Notes: a model not told the origin generated them from the letters alone. A DNA stretch of 64,000 bases from Riptortus pedestris (GCA_019009955.1 CM032229.1:195663001-195727000); one strand, 5' to 3'; positions 32,501 to 43,695 are shown, counted from the stretch's first letter. Translations and numbers: made by a program.

Positions 32501-35500
32501 GCAGAGCAACTGCCCCCAGCATTATAGAGTCAATGTACCTCACATCGCACAAATGCCTGAGCAACTGCCCCCAGCTTATAGAGACAATGTACCGACTCAG
32601 CACAAATGCCAGAGCAAACTGCCCCCAGCTTATAGAGACAATGTACCTCAGCACAAATGCTAGAGCCACTGCCCCCAGCTTTATAGAGACAATGCATCCC
32701 TCAGCACAAATGCTTGAGCAACTGCCCCCAGCTTATAGAGACAATGCACCTCAGCACAAATGCTGAGACCACTGCCCCCCAGCTTATAGAGACAAATGCA
32801 CCTCAGCACAAATGCCTGAGCAACTGCCCCCAGCTTATAGAGACAAAATGTACCTTCATCAAGCAAATGCTGAGCCACTGCCCCCAGCATATAAGAGACA
32901 ATGCATCTCAGCACAAATGCTAGAGAAACTGCCCCCAGCTTTATAGATACAGGACAAATGGCACCCTCAGCACAGATGCTGAGCAACTGCCCCCAAGCTT
33001 ATAGAGACAATGCACCTCAGCACTACAAATGCTGAGTCAAGCTGCCTCCCCAGCTTATAGAGACAATGTACCTCAGCACAAATGCTGAGCCAACTGCCCG
33101 CCCCCAGCTTAATAGAGACAATGAACCTCAGCACAAAAATGCAGAGGTACTGCCGCCCAAGCTTATAGAGGTCAATGTAACCTCAGCACAAATGCAGAGA
33201 ACAACTGCCCCCAGCTTTATTAGAGTCAATGCACCTCAGCACAAATGCTGAGCAACTGCCCCCAGCTTTATAGAGACAATGCACACCTCGAGCACAAATG
33301 CTGAGTCAACACTGCCCCCAGCTTATAGAGACAATGTACCTCAGCACAAATGCTGAGCACTGCCCCCAGCTTATAGAGACAATGCATCTCAGCACAAAAT
33401 GCTGAGCAACTGCCCCTAGCTTATAGAGACAATGCACCTCAGGCACATAATGCAGAGGCAACTGCCCCCAGCTTATATAGAGACAATGCACTTCAGCACA
33501 AATGCTGAGGCCAACTGCCCCCAGCTTATAGAGACAATGCACAACAGCACAGATGCAGAGCAACTGCCCCCAGCTTGTTATAGAGACAATGCACTTCACA
33601 GCACAAATGCTGAGCAACTGCCCCCCCAGCTTATAGAGGCAATGTACCTCAGCACAAATGCTGAGCAACTGCCCCCAGCTTATAGAGACAATGCACCTCA
33701 GCACAAATGCTGAGCAACTGCCCCCAGCTTATAGAGACAATGCACTTCAGCACAAATGCTGAGCAACTGCCCCCAGCTTATAGAGACAATGCACCACAGC
33801 ACAAATGCAGAGCAACTGCCCCCAGCTTATAGAGCCAATGCACTTCAGCACAAATGCTGAGCAACTGCCCCCAGCTTATAGAGACAATGCACCTCAGCAC
33901 AAATGCTGAGCAACTGCCCCCAGCTTATAGAGACAATGTACCTCACACAAATGCAGAGGTACTGCCCCCAGCTTATAGATGACAATGCATCTCATCACAA
34001 ATGCAGAGGAACTGCCCCCAGCTTATAGAGACAATGCACCTCAGCACAAATGCTGAAGCAACTACGCCCCCTAGCTTAATAGAGACAATGTAGCCTCAGC
34101 ACAAATGCTGAGCAACTGCCCCCAGCTGATAGAGGCAATGCACCTCAGCACAAATGCTGATGCAACTGCTCCCCCAGCTTATAGAGCCAATGCACTTCAG
34201 CACAAATGCTGAGCAACTGTGCCCCCAGCTTATAGAGACATTGTAACCTCAGCACAAATGCTGAGTGCCACTGCCCCCAGCTTATAGAGACAATGCAATC
34301 ATCACACATAATGCAGAGCAACTGCCCCCAGCTTTATAGAGGACAATGCACCTCAGCACAAATGCAGAGCAAACTGTCCCCCAGCTTATAGAGAAACAAT
34401 GCTACTTCAGCACAAATGCAGAGCAACTGCCCCCAGCCTTATAGAGCCAATGCACTTCAGCACAAAATGCTTGAGCAACTGCCCCCAGCTTATAGAGACA
34501 ATGCACCTCAGCACAAATGCTGAGCAACTGCCTCCCCAGCTTATAGAGACAATGTACCACACCACAACAAATGCAGAGCAAAACTGCCCCCAGGCTTAAT
34601 AGAGGCAACATATCGCACTTCAAGCACAAATGCTGATAGCAAACTGCCCCCAGCTCCATAGAGACAATGCAACCTCAGCACAAATCTTGACAAACTGCCC
34701 CCTAGCTTATAGAGACAATGTACCTCAGCACAAATGCTGAGCAATAACTGCCAACGCCTGCTTATAGAGACAATGCACTTTCAATCAACAAATGCTGAGC
34801 AACTGCCCCTAGCTTATAGAGACAATGCACCCTCACGCATACAAACCCAAATGCAGGAGCAACTGTTAAACTGCCCATACTGCCCCCCAGCTTATAGAGA
34901 CAATTTGTAACCTCAGCACAAATGCAGAGCAACTCCCCACAGCTTATAGGAGACAATGCACTTCAGCACAAATGCTGAGCAACTGCCCCCAGCTTATAGA
35001 GACAATGCACCTCACAGCACAAATGTCAGAGCAACTTGCCCCCAGCTTATAGAGGCAAATTGTAACCTCAGCACAAATGCAGAAGCAACTGCCCCCCAGC
35101 TTATAGAGACAATGTACCCTTCAGCACAAATGCTGAGCAACTGCCCCCAAGCTTATAGAGGCCAATGTACCTCAGCACAAATGCAGGAGTAAACTGCCCC
35201 CCAGCTTATAGAGACAATGCACCTCAGCACAAATGCTGAGCAACTGCACCGTAGCTTATAGAGCAATGCACTTCAGCAACTCTGAGCAGCCCAGCCCCCA
35301 GCTTATAGAGACAATGCACCTCAGCACAAATGCTGAGCGAAGCAACTGCCCCCCAGCTTATAGAGACAATGCACCTCATTCACATAATGCTGAGCAACTG
35401 CGCCCCAGCTTATAGAGCACACAAGTACCTCACACACACAAATGCTGAGCAACTGCCCCCAGCTTATAGAGGTCAATGCACCCTCAGCAGACAAATGCTG

Positions 35501-38500
35501 AGCACAAAAACTGGGAAGAAAACTGCCCCCAGCTTATAGAGAACAATGCACACCTCAGCACAAATGCTGAGCAACTGACTTCATCCACTAGCTTATAGAG
35601 GCCAACTGCACTCACCCCAGCTGCCCCCCTACGCCCCACTTATAGAGACAATGCAAAACTCACAGCACAAATGCACGAGCAACTGCCCCCCAGCTTATAG
35701 AGGCAAAGCACTTCTCAAGCACAAATGCTGAGCAACTGCCCCCAGCTTATAGAGACAATGCACCTTCTCTAGCACAAATGCAAGCAACTGCCCCAATGCA
35801 CAAAAGCACATGTACCTCACACAAAATGCTGAGCAGAGTTAACTGCCCCCAGAATAGAGCAACAAATTGCCCACCTCACCTACAAAATGCCCCAACTGCC
35901 CCCCAGCTTATAGAGAATGCCAATGCACCTTCATCACAAATGCTAGGCAAATAAGCAACTGCCCCCCATCCTTATAGATGGACAATGTACCTCAGCACAA
36001 ATGCTGAGGACAACTGCCCTCAGCTTAATAGAGCTCAATGTAACCTCAGCACAAATGCAGCAACTGCCCCCAGCCTCTTATAGAGCAATGCAACTTCACT
36101 CAGCAAGAACAAATGACTGAGCAAACTCCACGTGCCCCCCCCCCCCCACCTATAGAGCCAATGTACCCACCCTCAGCACAAAAAAAATGGCTGAGCAACT
36201 GCCCCAGCTTAGAGAGAAATGTACATCCTTCGAGCAACAAAGGTACTCCCAGCAATAGAGGACTAACAGATGCTCAGCACAAATGCAGAGGTAAACTGCC
36301 CCCCCCAGCTTATAGAGCCGCCAATGTACCTCAGCTACAAATGCTGAGCCAACTGCCGTCCCAGCTTATAGAGACAATGCAAAGGCACCTCAGCACTAAA
36401 AGCTGAGCAAAAACTGCCTGACCGCAACTGCCCCCCGGGGGGGGCAGGGGGGGGTATAAAATGCTTATAGAGTGGACAACTGCCCCTCAGCTTATAGGGA
36501 TTACAGCAGGTGAGGTCAGCACAAATGGCTGAGTCACTGCCCCCAGCGGATGGGGGTGGGGGAGTGGGGAGGGGGAGTAGAGGCAATGTACCAACAGCAC
36601 AAATGCTGAGCACTGCCCCCAGCTATATGGGAGAAGACAATGCACCTCAGCACATAATGCAGAGCAAGACTGCCCCCAGCTTATGAGAGCCAATGCACCT
36701 TTATTTAAGCACAAATGCTGAGTGCAACTAACTGGCCGCACCCCATTCTTATAGAGACATGCAACTTCAGCACAAATGCTGAGCAACTCCTGCCCCCCAG
36801 CTTATAGAGACAATGCACCATCAGTCCACAAATGCAGAGTTGGGGAGCAACTGTGCCGCCCCATGCTTATAGATTGTGAAAAATGCACCTTCAGCACAAA
36901 TGCTGAGTAACTCAACTGCCCCAGCTTATAGAGACAATTACCTCACACAAATGCAGAGCAATTTCAGCTTATATAGAAAAAAATGGTACGCACATTATAT
37001 CCAGATAATTTGCAGATGTGTACTGCTAGAAAAATAGGCTTATTAGAGACAATGCAACCTCAGCACAAATGAGGGCAAGGTAACCGCCCCAGCTTATAAG
37101 ACAATGTATGTGATACCTCAGCACAAATGCAGAGGTTAGCCAACTGCGCCCCAGTCTTATAAGAGTGCCGCAATTGTATTCAGTCACAAAGCTATTTTTG
37201 TGAGATAAACAACTGCCCCCAGCTATAGAGACATGCACGCTCAGCACAAATGCTGAGCAACGTGGCCCCACCAGCTTATAGAGAACAATGCACTTCAGCA
37301 GCTACAAATGCAGAGCAACAGTACTGCCACCCAGCTTATAGAGGCAATGTACCTCAGCACAAATGCAAGGAGGTAAACTGCCCCCAGCTTATAGAGACAA
37401 TGTAACCTCACGCAGCGACAAATGCAGATGAGCCAACTGCCCCCACTTTATAGAGACAATGTACCTCAGCACCAAATGCAGAGCAACTGCCCCCAGCTTA
37501 TAGAGACATGCACCTCAGCACAAATGCTGAGGTGGGCAACTGCCCCCAGCTTATAGAGGGTGGGACAATGCACCTCAGCACAAATGCTGAGTCATGCCCC
37601 CAGCTTATCTATAGAGGCAATGCACCTTCAGCACTAAATGCAGAGCAACTGCCGGGGGCCCAGCTTAATAGAGACAAATGCACCTCAGCCACAAATGCAG
37701 AGCTCAACTGCCCCCAGCTCTAGCCTTATAGATCAATGTAAGCCGAGCGAGGCACAAATGCAGAGGCAACTGCCCGGTCCCAGCTTCTTATAAAGACAAT
37801 GCACCCTCAGCACAAATGCCTGAGAGTAACTGCCGGGGGCGGCCAGCTTATAGATAGACAATGCACTTCAGCACAAATGCTGACAACTGCCCGCCCAGCT
37901 TATAGAGGCAATGTACCTCACACAAATGCAGAGCAACTGCCCCCCAGCTTATAGAGGCAATGTACCTCAGCACAAAATGCTGAGCAACTGCCCCCAGCTT
38001 ATAGAGTCAAATGCACCTCAGCAACAAATGCTGAGGCAACTGCCCCCAGCTTATAGAGCCAATGCACCTCAGCACAAATGCTGAGCGAACTGCCCCCAGC
38101 TTATAGAGACAATGCACCTCAGCACAAAATGCAGAGGGCAACTGCCCCCAGCTTATAGAGACAATGTACCTCACACAAATGCAGAGCAAACTGCCTCCCA
38201 GCTTATAGAGACAATGCGTACCTCAGCAACAAATGCTGAAGCAACTGCCCCCAGCTTATAGAGAGCAATGCCGGGCACCTACAGCACAAATGCTGAGCAA
38301 GTAAACTGCCCCCCATCTTATAGAGAGAGACAATGCAACCTCAGCACAAATGCTGGAGCAACTGCCGCACCCCAGCTTATAGATCCAATGCACCTGTCAG
38401 CACAAATGCTGAGCAACTGCCCCCAGCCTTATAGAGACAATGCACCTCAGCAACAAATGCTGAGGGGGCAAAACTGCCTCTGCCCCCAGCTTATAGAGAC

Positions 38501-41500
38501 AATGTAGGCACCTCAGCAACACAAATGCAGAGCGCAAAACTGCCTCCCAGCTTATAGAGGGCTAATGTAGACGTGCACTGTAGCTCAGCACAAATGCAGA
38601 GGTCAACTGCCGCCCAGCTTATAGAGGACAATGCACGCTCAGCACAAATGCAGAGGTACTTTCTGCCCCCCAGCTTATAGAGCCTAATGTATCCTCAGCA
38701 CAAATGCAGAGCAACTGCCGCCCAGCTTATAGAGGTCAATGCACCTCAGCACAAATGCTGAGCAACTGCCCCCACTTATAGAGACAATGCACCCTCAGCA
38801 CAAATGCTGAGGGGCAACTGCCCCCCAGCTTATAGAGCCAAATGCACTCAGCACAAATGCTGAGCCAACTGCCGGTCCCAGCTTATAGAGACAATGCACC
38901 TCAGCACAAATGCTGAGCAACTGGCCCCCAGCTTATAGAGACAATGTAGTCCTCAGCACAAATGCTGAGTGCGTACTCTGCCCCCAGGCTTATAGAGGCC
39001 AATGTACCCTTCAGCACAAATGCTGAGGCAACAGCCACCCAGCTTATAGAGACACAATGCACCTCAGCACAAATGCAGAGCAATCTGCCCCTCAGCATCT
39101 TATAGAGCCAATGCACCTTCCAGCACAAATGCTGAGCAACTGCCCCCAGCTTATAGAGACAATGCAGCCTCAGCACAAATGCTGCTGAGCAACTGCCCCA
39201 GCTTATAGAGACAATTTTTATCCTCAGCACAAATGCAGAGGAGCTAAGCCGCCCCCAGCTTATAGAGGACAATGCACCTTCAGCACAAATGCTGAGGCAA
39301 CTGCCCCCAGCTTATAGAGACAATGCACCTCAAAAGCACAAATGCAGAGCAACCTGCCCCCAGTCTTATAGAGACAATGCACTCCCCTCAGCACAAATGC
39401 AGAGCAACTGCCCCCACTTATAGAGACAATGCACTTTCAGCAGCAAAATGCATGAAGCAACCACTGCCCCCCAGCTTATAGAGACAATGCACCACTCTCA
39501 GCACAAATGCTGAGCAACTGCCCCCCAGCTTATAGAGACAATGCACCTCAGCACAAATGCTGATGAGGGGGGGGGGGGGGGGGGGGGCAACTGCCCCCCA
39601 GCTTATAGAGACGATAATGTACCTCAGCACAAATGGCTGAGTACTAGCAACTGCCGCCCAGCTTTATAGATGACAAGGTGTACTCCTCAGCACAAATGCA
39701 GAGGCAAACTGGCCTGCCCCAGCTTATAGAGACACAATGCACTTCAGCACAAATGCAGAGCAACTGCCGCCCAGCCTTATAGAGACAATAGTTACCCTCA
39801 GCACAAATGCAGAGCAACTGCCCGCCTAGCTTTATAGAGACAATTGCATCTTCAGCACAAATGCTGAGCAACTTGGCCCCCAGCTTATAGAGACAAATGC
39901 ACCTCAGCACAAATTCTGATCAACTGCCCCCAGCTTATAGAGACAATGTATCGTGCGTCAGCACACAAAGGGCAGACAGCACTGCCCCCAGGGGCTTATA
40001 GAGACAAAATGCACATTCAGGCACGACAATGCTTGGGAGCAAAAAATCTGCCGCCCCAGCTTCAGGATGCAACGAACAATAACCTCAGGTTTCCACAAAT
40101 GCAAAAAAAAAAGCAAAAAAAAAAAAAGAACTGCTGTCGCCCCCAATTTGCTTAATAGAGACAATGCACCTCAGCACAAATGCTGGAGCAACTGCCCCCA
40201 GCTTATAGAGACAAATTTGCACCACAGCACAAAATGCAGAGCAAACTGCCCCCCAGCTTATAGAGCCAAAATGCACCTCAGCACAAATGCTGAGCAACTG
40301 CCACCCAGCTTAATAGAGACAATGTACCTCAGCACAAATGCTGAGCCAACTGCCCTCCCCAGCTTATAGAGACAATGTACTCAGCACAAATGCTGAGTCA
40401 ACTTCCCCCAGCTTATAGAGACAATGCACCTCAGCACAAATGCTGAGGTCAACTGCCCCCAGCTTATAGAGATATGTTACCTGCTCAGCACAAATGCAGA
40501 GCAAACTGCCCCCAGCTTATAGAGACAATGCCCACCTCAGCACAAATGGCTGCCCCAGCAACTGCCCCCTAGCTATAGCAGACAATGTACCGTCAGCACA
40601 AATGCTGAGCTCAACTGCCGCGCCAGCTATAGAGCTCAATGCATCTCAGTACGTGGGCACAAATGCTGAGCTAACTGCCTCCCAGCTTATAGAGACAATG
40701 TCACCTCAAAGCACAAATGGCTGAGTCAGGATTACTGCCGCCCCAAGCTTATAAGACAATGTAACCTCCAGTCACAAATGCCTGTGCAGACGTAAACTGC
40801 CCCCAGCTATATAGAGAACCAATTCTCATATTCCTATTGTCACAAAAAGTTTCGGAGTTTATCAATAGCACATAACAATAGCTTATATTTTGTATATTTC
40901 AGCACAAATGCTGAGGTCTCAACCGATTTTACATTTATAGATGGCGGTAATGCAATCTCAGCAGCAAAAGCTGAGTAACAACTGGCCCCCCTAGCTTAAT
41001 AGAACATTGACAAATCTTCACAAATGACGGAGGGGTCAAAACTGCCCCGAAGCTTATAGAGAAATGCACCAGCATCATTGGCACAAATGCTGAGTGCCGG
41101 GGTTATAATTGCACAAACGAGCAATCTGCCCGCTCCAGCTTATGTAGCTAATGTAAAATAATGCACAAATGCGATGCAACTAGGCCGGGAACTATAGAGA
41201 CACTGCAGCTATGTGGTAAATCTAGCACAAACTGCCTTCTCCACATATAACAATAGTGTATACCTACAGGTGCACAATCATGCTGATTGAGCCCACTCGC
41301 CAGCCAGCTTATAAATAGGACATGGAACTGTCCGGGGTGCCCAGCTTTTATAAGAATATTGTGCTTGTAAAATATGAACGACTGGCTCCCAGGTAGATTA
41401 TTAGAAGACAATGGCAAAAATATAGCAATTCAAATAGAGTAGTCGAGTGAAAATTTTATTGTCACAATCTCATATGAGGCTCAGTATAGAGTAATACCGC

Positions 41501-42112
41501 ACACGCGCAATCTCTATATTAGGGATTTATAATAAAATATCCCAACCTGCACAGGAAGCGGGAAATATGACAATCTGGAGAGGACTCCCCAAAATTCAAA
41601 ACTGGGGGGAAGGGTAAATGGGGGGGGGAGGGGGGGAACTCAAAATAATGTTGCAAAATAAGGAGCCGGTAAATATGCCAAAAAAATACCACTGGGCGAA
41701 CGGGGTATAACATCAAAGATAAAGCCTCAAATGAATTCCCGAGCGAAGCCGGGTATCTGAGCTAGTATATATATATTTTTATATAATAATTATAAATGTG
41801 AATGGTGCATAATGATATAATATTTTATTTGTGTAGTGTTTTATTTTGTGGGAGAGTAGGCTACATATTGATTGTGTTGTCTTTTCAGTTTATGCTGATG
41901 GGCGAGTGTGTATATCGATCCTCCATGCTCCTGGTGATGATCCAATGGGCTACGAATCTAGTGCAGAGAGGTGGAGCCCTGTACAGAGTGTCGAGAAGAT
42001 ACTCCTCTCGGTTGTCAGTATGCTCGCTGGTCAGTATATACCATTCCGAGGCAGAGGGGAGAGAGTGTGTGAGAGCGTGGGTGTGTGCGTGAGCGTGTCC
42101 GTGAACGTGAGC

Positions 42113-42204
<92 letters not shown>

Positions 42205-42440
42205 GAGAGAGAGGGGAGGGTGGGATACTGGAAAGACCAGGCTATAAATTAACTCTATATTTTAAATATTTGTCAATTTTTGTAAATGGTGTATTTGCGA
42301 TGAGTGAATGTTGTGTTTCAGAACCCAACGATGAGAGCGGTGCCAATGTGGATGCTGCCAAGATGTGGAGGGAGAATAGAGATGAATTCAATAAAATTGC
42401 TGAAAGGATTGTTAGGAAAACATTGGGCATTCCTACATAA
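13493..42440 (+). CDS. UBE2G2: UBE2G2, ubiquitin-conjugating enzyme E2 G2 (5 coding exons)
   Basis: Coding exons 13493-13535, 13611-13692, 22263-22381, 41889-42029 and 42322-42440 join in frame at GT/AG sites to 504 bp, 167 residues plus stop; animal UBE2G2 is 165. The protein starts [15 protein letters not shown]. It has the E2 HPN motif (FHPN, about 77-80), the catalytic Cys in [14 protein letters not shown] (Cys89) and the G2/UBC7-type acidic insert [15 protein letters not shown]. It ends at TLGIPT. UBE2G2 works with ER ligases such as gp78 and HRD1 to build Lys48 ubiquitin chains in ER-associated degradation. Every key residue is intact, so the gene looks functional. Introns are 75, 8570, 19507 and 292 bp; introns 2 and 3 are filled with transposon remnants and satellites. 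Confidence 0.97.
13611..13692 (+). CDS. UBE2G2: UBE2G2 exon 2
   Basis: 82 bp encoding [20 protein letters not shown] and EWEALIT. Acceptor TTCTAG, donor GTAAGA. Confidence 0.97.
13761..13947 (+). repeat. Left copy of a ~187-bp direct repeat flanking the RTE-like LINE
   Basis: From GGTTTAAAATCTCTGC to ATACTTGAAAAAT. It matches 16143-16330 with about five substitutions and one T indel. The two copies bracket the 2.2-kb LINE remnant. Confidence 0.93.
14123..14766 (-). pseudogene. C-terminal end of the RTE-like ORF with a 145-bp triplication
   Basis: [20 protein letters not shown] then [18 protein letters not shown] and [13 protein letters not shown] match the post-RT end of RTE/BovB proteins (K-W-x-x-x-G-H-x-x-R and R-S-R-G-R-P). 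The last part is repeated three times; because the unit is 145 bp, each copy sits in a different frame. Confidence 0.8.
14178..14612. repeat. 145-bp tandem triplication within the LINE 3' coding end
   Basis: TTTCTGTAGTAAGCCAGCC occurs at 14178, 14323 and 14468, exactly 145 bp apart, with almost no differences between copies. This is later than or simultaneous with the insertion. Confidence 0.95.
14857..16097 (-). pseudogene. RTE/BovB-like reverse transcriptase, degraded
   Basis: The main frame (310 codons, 15789-14857) carries [50 protein letters not shown] (motif A), [16 protein letters not shown] (motif B), [13 protein letters not shown] (motif C) and [12 protein letters not shown]. An upstream frame (16097-15804) has [17 protein letters not shown], the usual segment just before the RT core. 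In RTE elements motif A normally reads V/L-D-Y-E-K-A-F-D; here the first Asp is Glu, a substitution at a catalytic metal ligand. A frameshift near 15800 splits the protein. It is certainly an RT remnant; the clade is from motif memory. Confidence 0.85.
16143..16330 (+). repeat. Right copy of the ~187-bp direct repeat flanking the LINE
   Basis: Matches 13761-13947 from GGTTTAAAATCTCTGC to GTGAAAAAT. Confidence 0.93.
16331..17431. other. UBE2G2 intron 2, unassigned part
   Basis: AT-rich. Small open frames at 16504-16829 contain no recognisable motif. A GC-richer patch at 17230-17430 is unassigned. Confidence 0.4.
17432..17898 (+). mobile_element. Family M copy lacking its 3' end
   Basis: Starts GGGGCTGCGCTAACTAAGCAC, contains CACGAGTAGGAGTGGCGG, TGCAATAAGATTGGTTCTAT, a C-run and TTGCAACTGCTAGATCATTAA, and ends in a short (TA)n. 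The GGATCGATGGACAT and hairpin part is missing. Confidence 0.65.
18003..18660 (-). pseudogene. CCHC motif and restriction-like endonuclease end of the LINE
   Basis: After DKCRQC (18590-18550 region) a shifted frame reads [20 protein letters not shown], the usual C-x-x-C...H...C to RHN-x-V-A-x-x-x-H link of R2-type proteins. The last frame has [22 protein letters not shown] (PD motif), IIDIAVPND (D motif) and [13 protein letters not shown] (K motif). These are the residues of the PD-(D/E)XK-like nuclease that nicks target DNA in this LINE group. A stop separates the two parts. Confidence 0.8.
19107..20060 (-). pseudogene. Reverse transcriptase core of the RLE-type LINE
   Basis: Visible: [57 protein letters not shown] (motif A), a motif B QGDSLS preceded by an in-frame stop at about 19519-19521, and [15 protein letters not shown] (motif C). 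[13 protein letters not shown] and [12 protein letters not shown] follow. The palm Asp residues are kept, but the stop and frame changes rule out activity. Confidence 0.85.
20567..21890. repeat. 78-bp minisatellite, about 17 units
   Basis: GTCGGTGCATACCGTCGTCA recurs every 78 bp, with a short irregular patch at 21190-21310. Because 78 is divisible by 3, both strands stay open. The plus strand yields repeats of [18 protein letters not shown] (26-residue period) and the minus strand a 411-codon frame with [20 protein letters not shown]. Neither product resembles a known protein. Confidence 0.95.
21831..22010. repeat. 180-bp imperfect palindrome closing the 78-bp array
   Basis: The last repeat unit (21831-21876) is inverted at 21965-22010 (GCCAACTCTCGTCGAACATC...TGCACCGAC). 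Nearer the centre GCACCATGTTCAAACC (21897-21912) faces GGTTTGATCATGGTGC (21930-21945). The arms are about 80 bp with a ~17-bp loop. Long inverted ends made of tandem repeats are the design of foldback transposons; here one arm has ~17 units and the other about one. Confidence 0.85.
22263..22381 (+). CDS. UBE2G2: UBE2G2 exon 3
   Basis: 119 bp encoding [31 protein letters not shown] and MCDMFHPN. Acceptor TTGTTGTTGCAG, donor GTGAGT. It sits between an 8.6-kb and a 19.5-kb intron. Confidence 0.97.
22382..23740. other. UBE2G2 intron 3, unassigned part
   Basis: No supported exon or RNA. Open frames at 22456-22850 on both strands have no recognisable motif. The sequence becomes very AT-rich before the 49-bp satellite. 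Confidence 0.4.
23741..41130. repeat. 49-bp satellite, about 17.4 kb (roughly 350 units)
   Basis: Unit: AGCACAAATGCTGAGCAACT, GCCCCCAGCTTATAGAGACA, ATGCACCTC, repeating every 49 bp. Units differ mainly at TGCTGAG/TGCAGAG and GCACC/GTACC. Units from 23741 to about 24920 are nearly perfect. After that almost every unit has inserted or lost bases and there are G runs of 30 (26544-26573) and 21 (39567-39587). The whole array lies inside UBE2G2 intron 3. Short ORFs with [17 protein letters not shown] are frame shadows. Confidence 0.97.
41131..41888. other. Degenerate satellite edge and end of UBE2G2 intron 3
   Basis: Fragments of the 49-bp unit (GCACAAATGC, CAGCTTAT) fade out by about 41420. A tail at 41733-41775, CGAGCGAAGCCGGG then GAGCTAGTATATAT, resembles the ends of many arthropod dispersed repeats. 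The intron then runs to the acceptor before exon 4. Confidence 0.5.
41889..42029 (+). CDS. UBE2G2: UBE2G2 exon 4
   Basis: 141 bp carrying catalytic Cys89 ([14 protein letters not shown]), [20 protein letters not shown] and SVVSMLA. Acceptor TTTTCAG, donor GTCAGT. Confidence 0.97.
42114..42212. repeat. (GA)n microsatellite in UBE2G2 intron 4
   Basis: About 45 GA units, one GT interruption near 42202, in a 292-bp intron. It occupies a third of that intron. Confidence 0.97.
42322..42440 (+). CDS. UBE2G2: UBE2G2 exon 5 (terminal coding)
   Basis: 119 bp encoding [34 protein letters not shown] and IPT, then TAA at 42438-42440. Acceptor TGTTTCAG. Confidence 0.97.
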
Positions 42441-42720
42441 TTAAAATTAAATCATTAGAGAAGACAAGACCTACAATTTCATTTTTTATATTTATGTGTA
42501 TTCTATACGTAAAATCAATTTTGTTAATTCTTCTTTAATTTATAAATAATGTCCTTGTTATTTTATATAATATATTTTAGTACAAAATTTTGAAATGTTT
42601 TCCTTACAAAGTTTAACTTAGAGAAGTTATAGTTTATATATTTATTCTGATTTCCAAGGAATTATTCCTATAGTTCAGTTATTCTAGCCAATGGCCAAAT
42701 TAATAAAAAAAAAAAAAATA
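42441..42720 (+). promoter_or_regulatory. UBE2G2: UBE2G2 3' UTR with likely poly(A) signal
   Basis: AT-rich sequence follows the stop codon. AATAAA occurs at 42702-42707 within an A-rich run. An A15 tract immediately follows, so the real cleavage site is uncertain. No other good hexamer is seen in the first 300 bp. Confidence 0.5.
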
Positions 42721-42889
42721 ATTTTCCTATGTTCACTCTGCCCGTTTACAGACATTATATTTGTTTGTTTTCCTTATGCAAAGCTGAGAGTAATAGTAAT
42801 TACAAAAACCTTATTTTGACACTTCAATGTGCCACCTGAATATATGCATTTGTATAAATCTTAAAAGCTTAATATGACTACGCTTAAAA
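42721..42889. other. Unassigned spacer
   Basis: No feature seen between the UBE2G2 3' end and the LTR-like stretch. Confidence 0.4.
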
Positions 42890-42891
42890 TA

Positions 42892-43360
42892 TTGTTGCGA
42901 AAATTAAATACATGACAAATTGAACAGAGATAGTCACATATTGAGGAAGTACGAAGGAGATGAAAGGAGCCGACTGAGGAAGGACTATTGGCGCCCGAAG
43001 TGTCTAGTGGAGCCGGGATTATCTCAGACCAAGAGTCCAGTACCTTTGAGGTTGCCGCTCCTCTATATAAGCCTCTACAACTCGCCCTACAGCTACTTTT
43101 TCTCAGCTGTCTTCAAGTGATCATTATTGCATTCACTGCTACAGTGCGGTAAAGTCTTTTTATATGAAGAACAGTGTTGGGTCGTGACTCTGTAAGTAAC
43201 AGTATAGTGCCGTGTTTAAGACACTGCAGTGCCGTTAACTTCTCGATTTAAAGGAGTTGCAGTGACGTGTTTTTGTGAACTTCAGTGACCATGAATGAAT
43301 TATTGGACTGTGTAGTCTGAAGAACAGTGAAGCTATCAATGCATACTGTGAGTTGTAATT
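42892..43360 (+). mobile_element. Possible solo LTR / retrotransposon leader
   Basis: Begins TGTTGCGAAAATT. It holds a promoter-like CTCTATATAAGCCTC (TATA-like, about 43060), and 30-40 bp later TTTCTCAGCTGTCTTC, a possible initiator. This layout fits an LTR, but I see no second copy, primer site or gag in the window, so the call is tentative. The small frame 42920-43120 within it has no known motif. Confidence 0.35.
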
Positions 43361-43690
43361 AACTAATTGCGAGAGACTAGAAGAAGCTTCTAGAACTAAT
43401 TACGAGGGGCTAGAATAAGCTCCTGGAACTAATTACGAGGGGCTAGAATAAGCTCCTGGAACTAATTACGAGGGGCTAGAATAAGCTCCTGGAACTAATT
43501 ACGAGGGGCTAGAATAAGCTCCTGGAACTAATTACGAGGGGCTAGAAGAAGCTTCTAGAACTAATTAGGACAGACTAGAAGAAGCTTCTAGAACTAATTG
43601 CGAGAGACTAGAAAAAGCTTCTAGAACTAATTACAAGGGGCTAGAAGAAGATTCTAGAACTAATTACGAGAGGCTAGAAGGAGTTTCTAG
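43361..43690. repeat. 33-bp minisatellite, exactly 10 units
   Basis: AACTAATT starts at 43361, 43394, 43427 and every 33 bp to 43658. Units alternate between GAAGAAGCTTCTAG and GAATAAGCTCCTGG types, with the central units nearly identical. AGAAGCTTCT is palindromic. The period is a multiple of 3, but TAA appears in the middle units, so it is not coding. Confidence 0.95.
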
Positions 43691-43695
43691 AACTA

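Noticed and set aside
23657..40724. Dozens of short ORFs with [16 protein letters not shown] or [17 protein letters not shown]
   Set aside because: They are the 49-bp satellite read in successive frames. The period is not a multiple of 3 and indels set the lengths; no coding signal.
41148..41716. Frames at the satellite edge
   Set aside because: Low complexity and degraded satellite; no protein family resemblance.
42920..43120. 66-codon frame in the LTR-like stretch
   Set aside because: No recognisable motif, crosses a TATA-like region; not supported as a gene.
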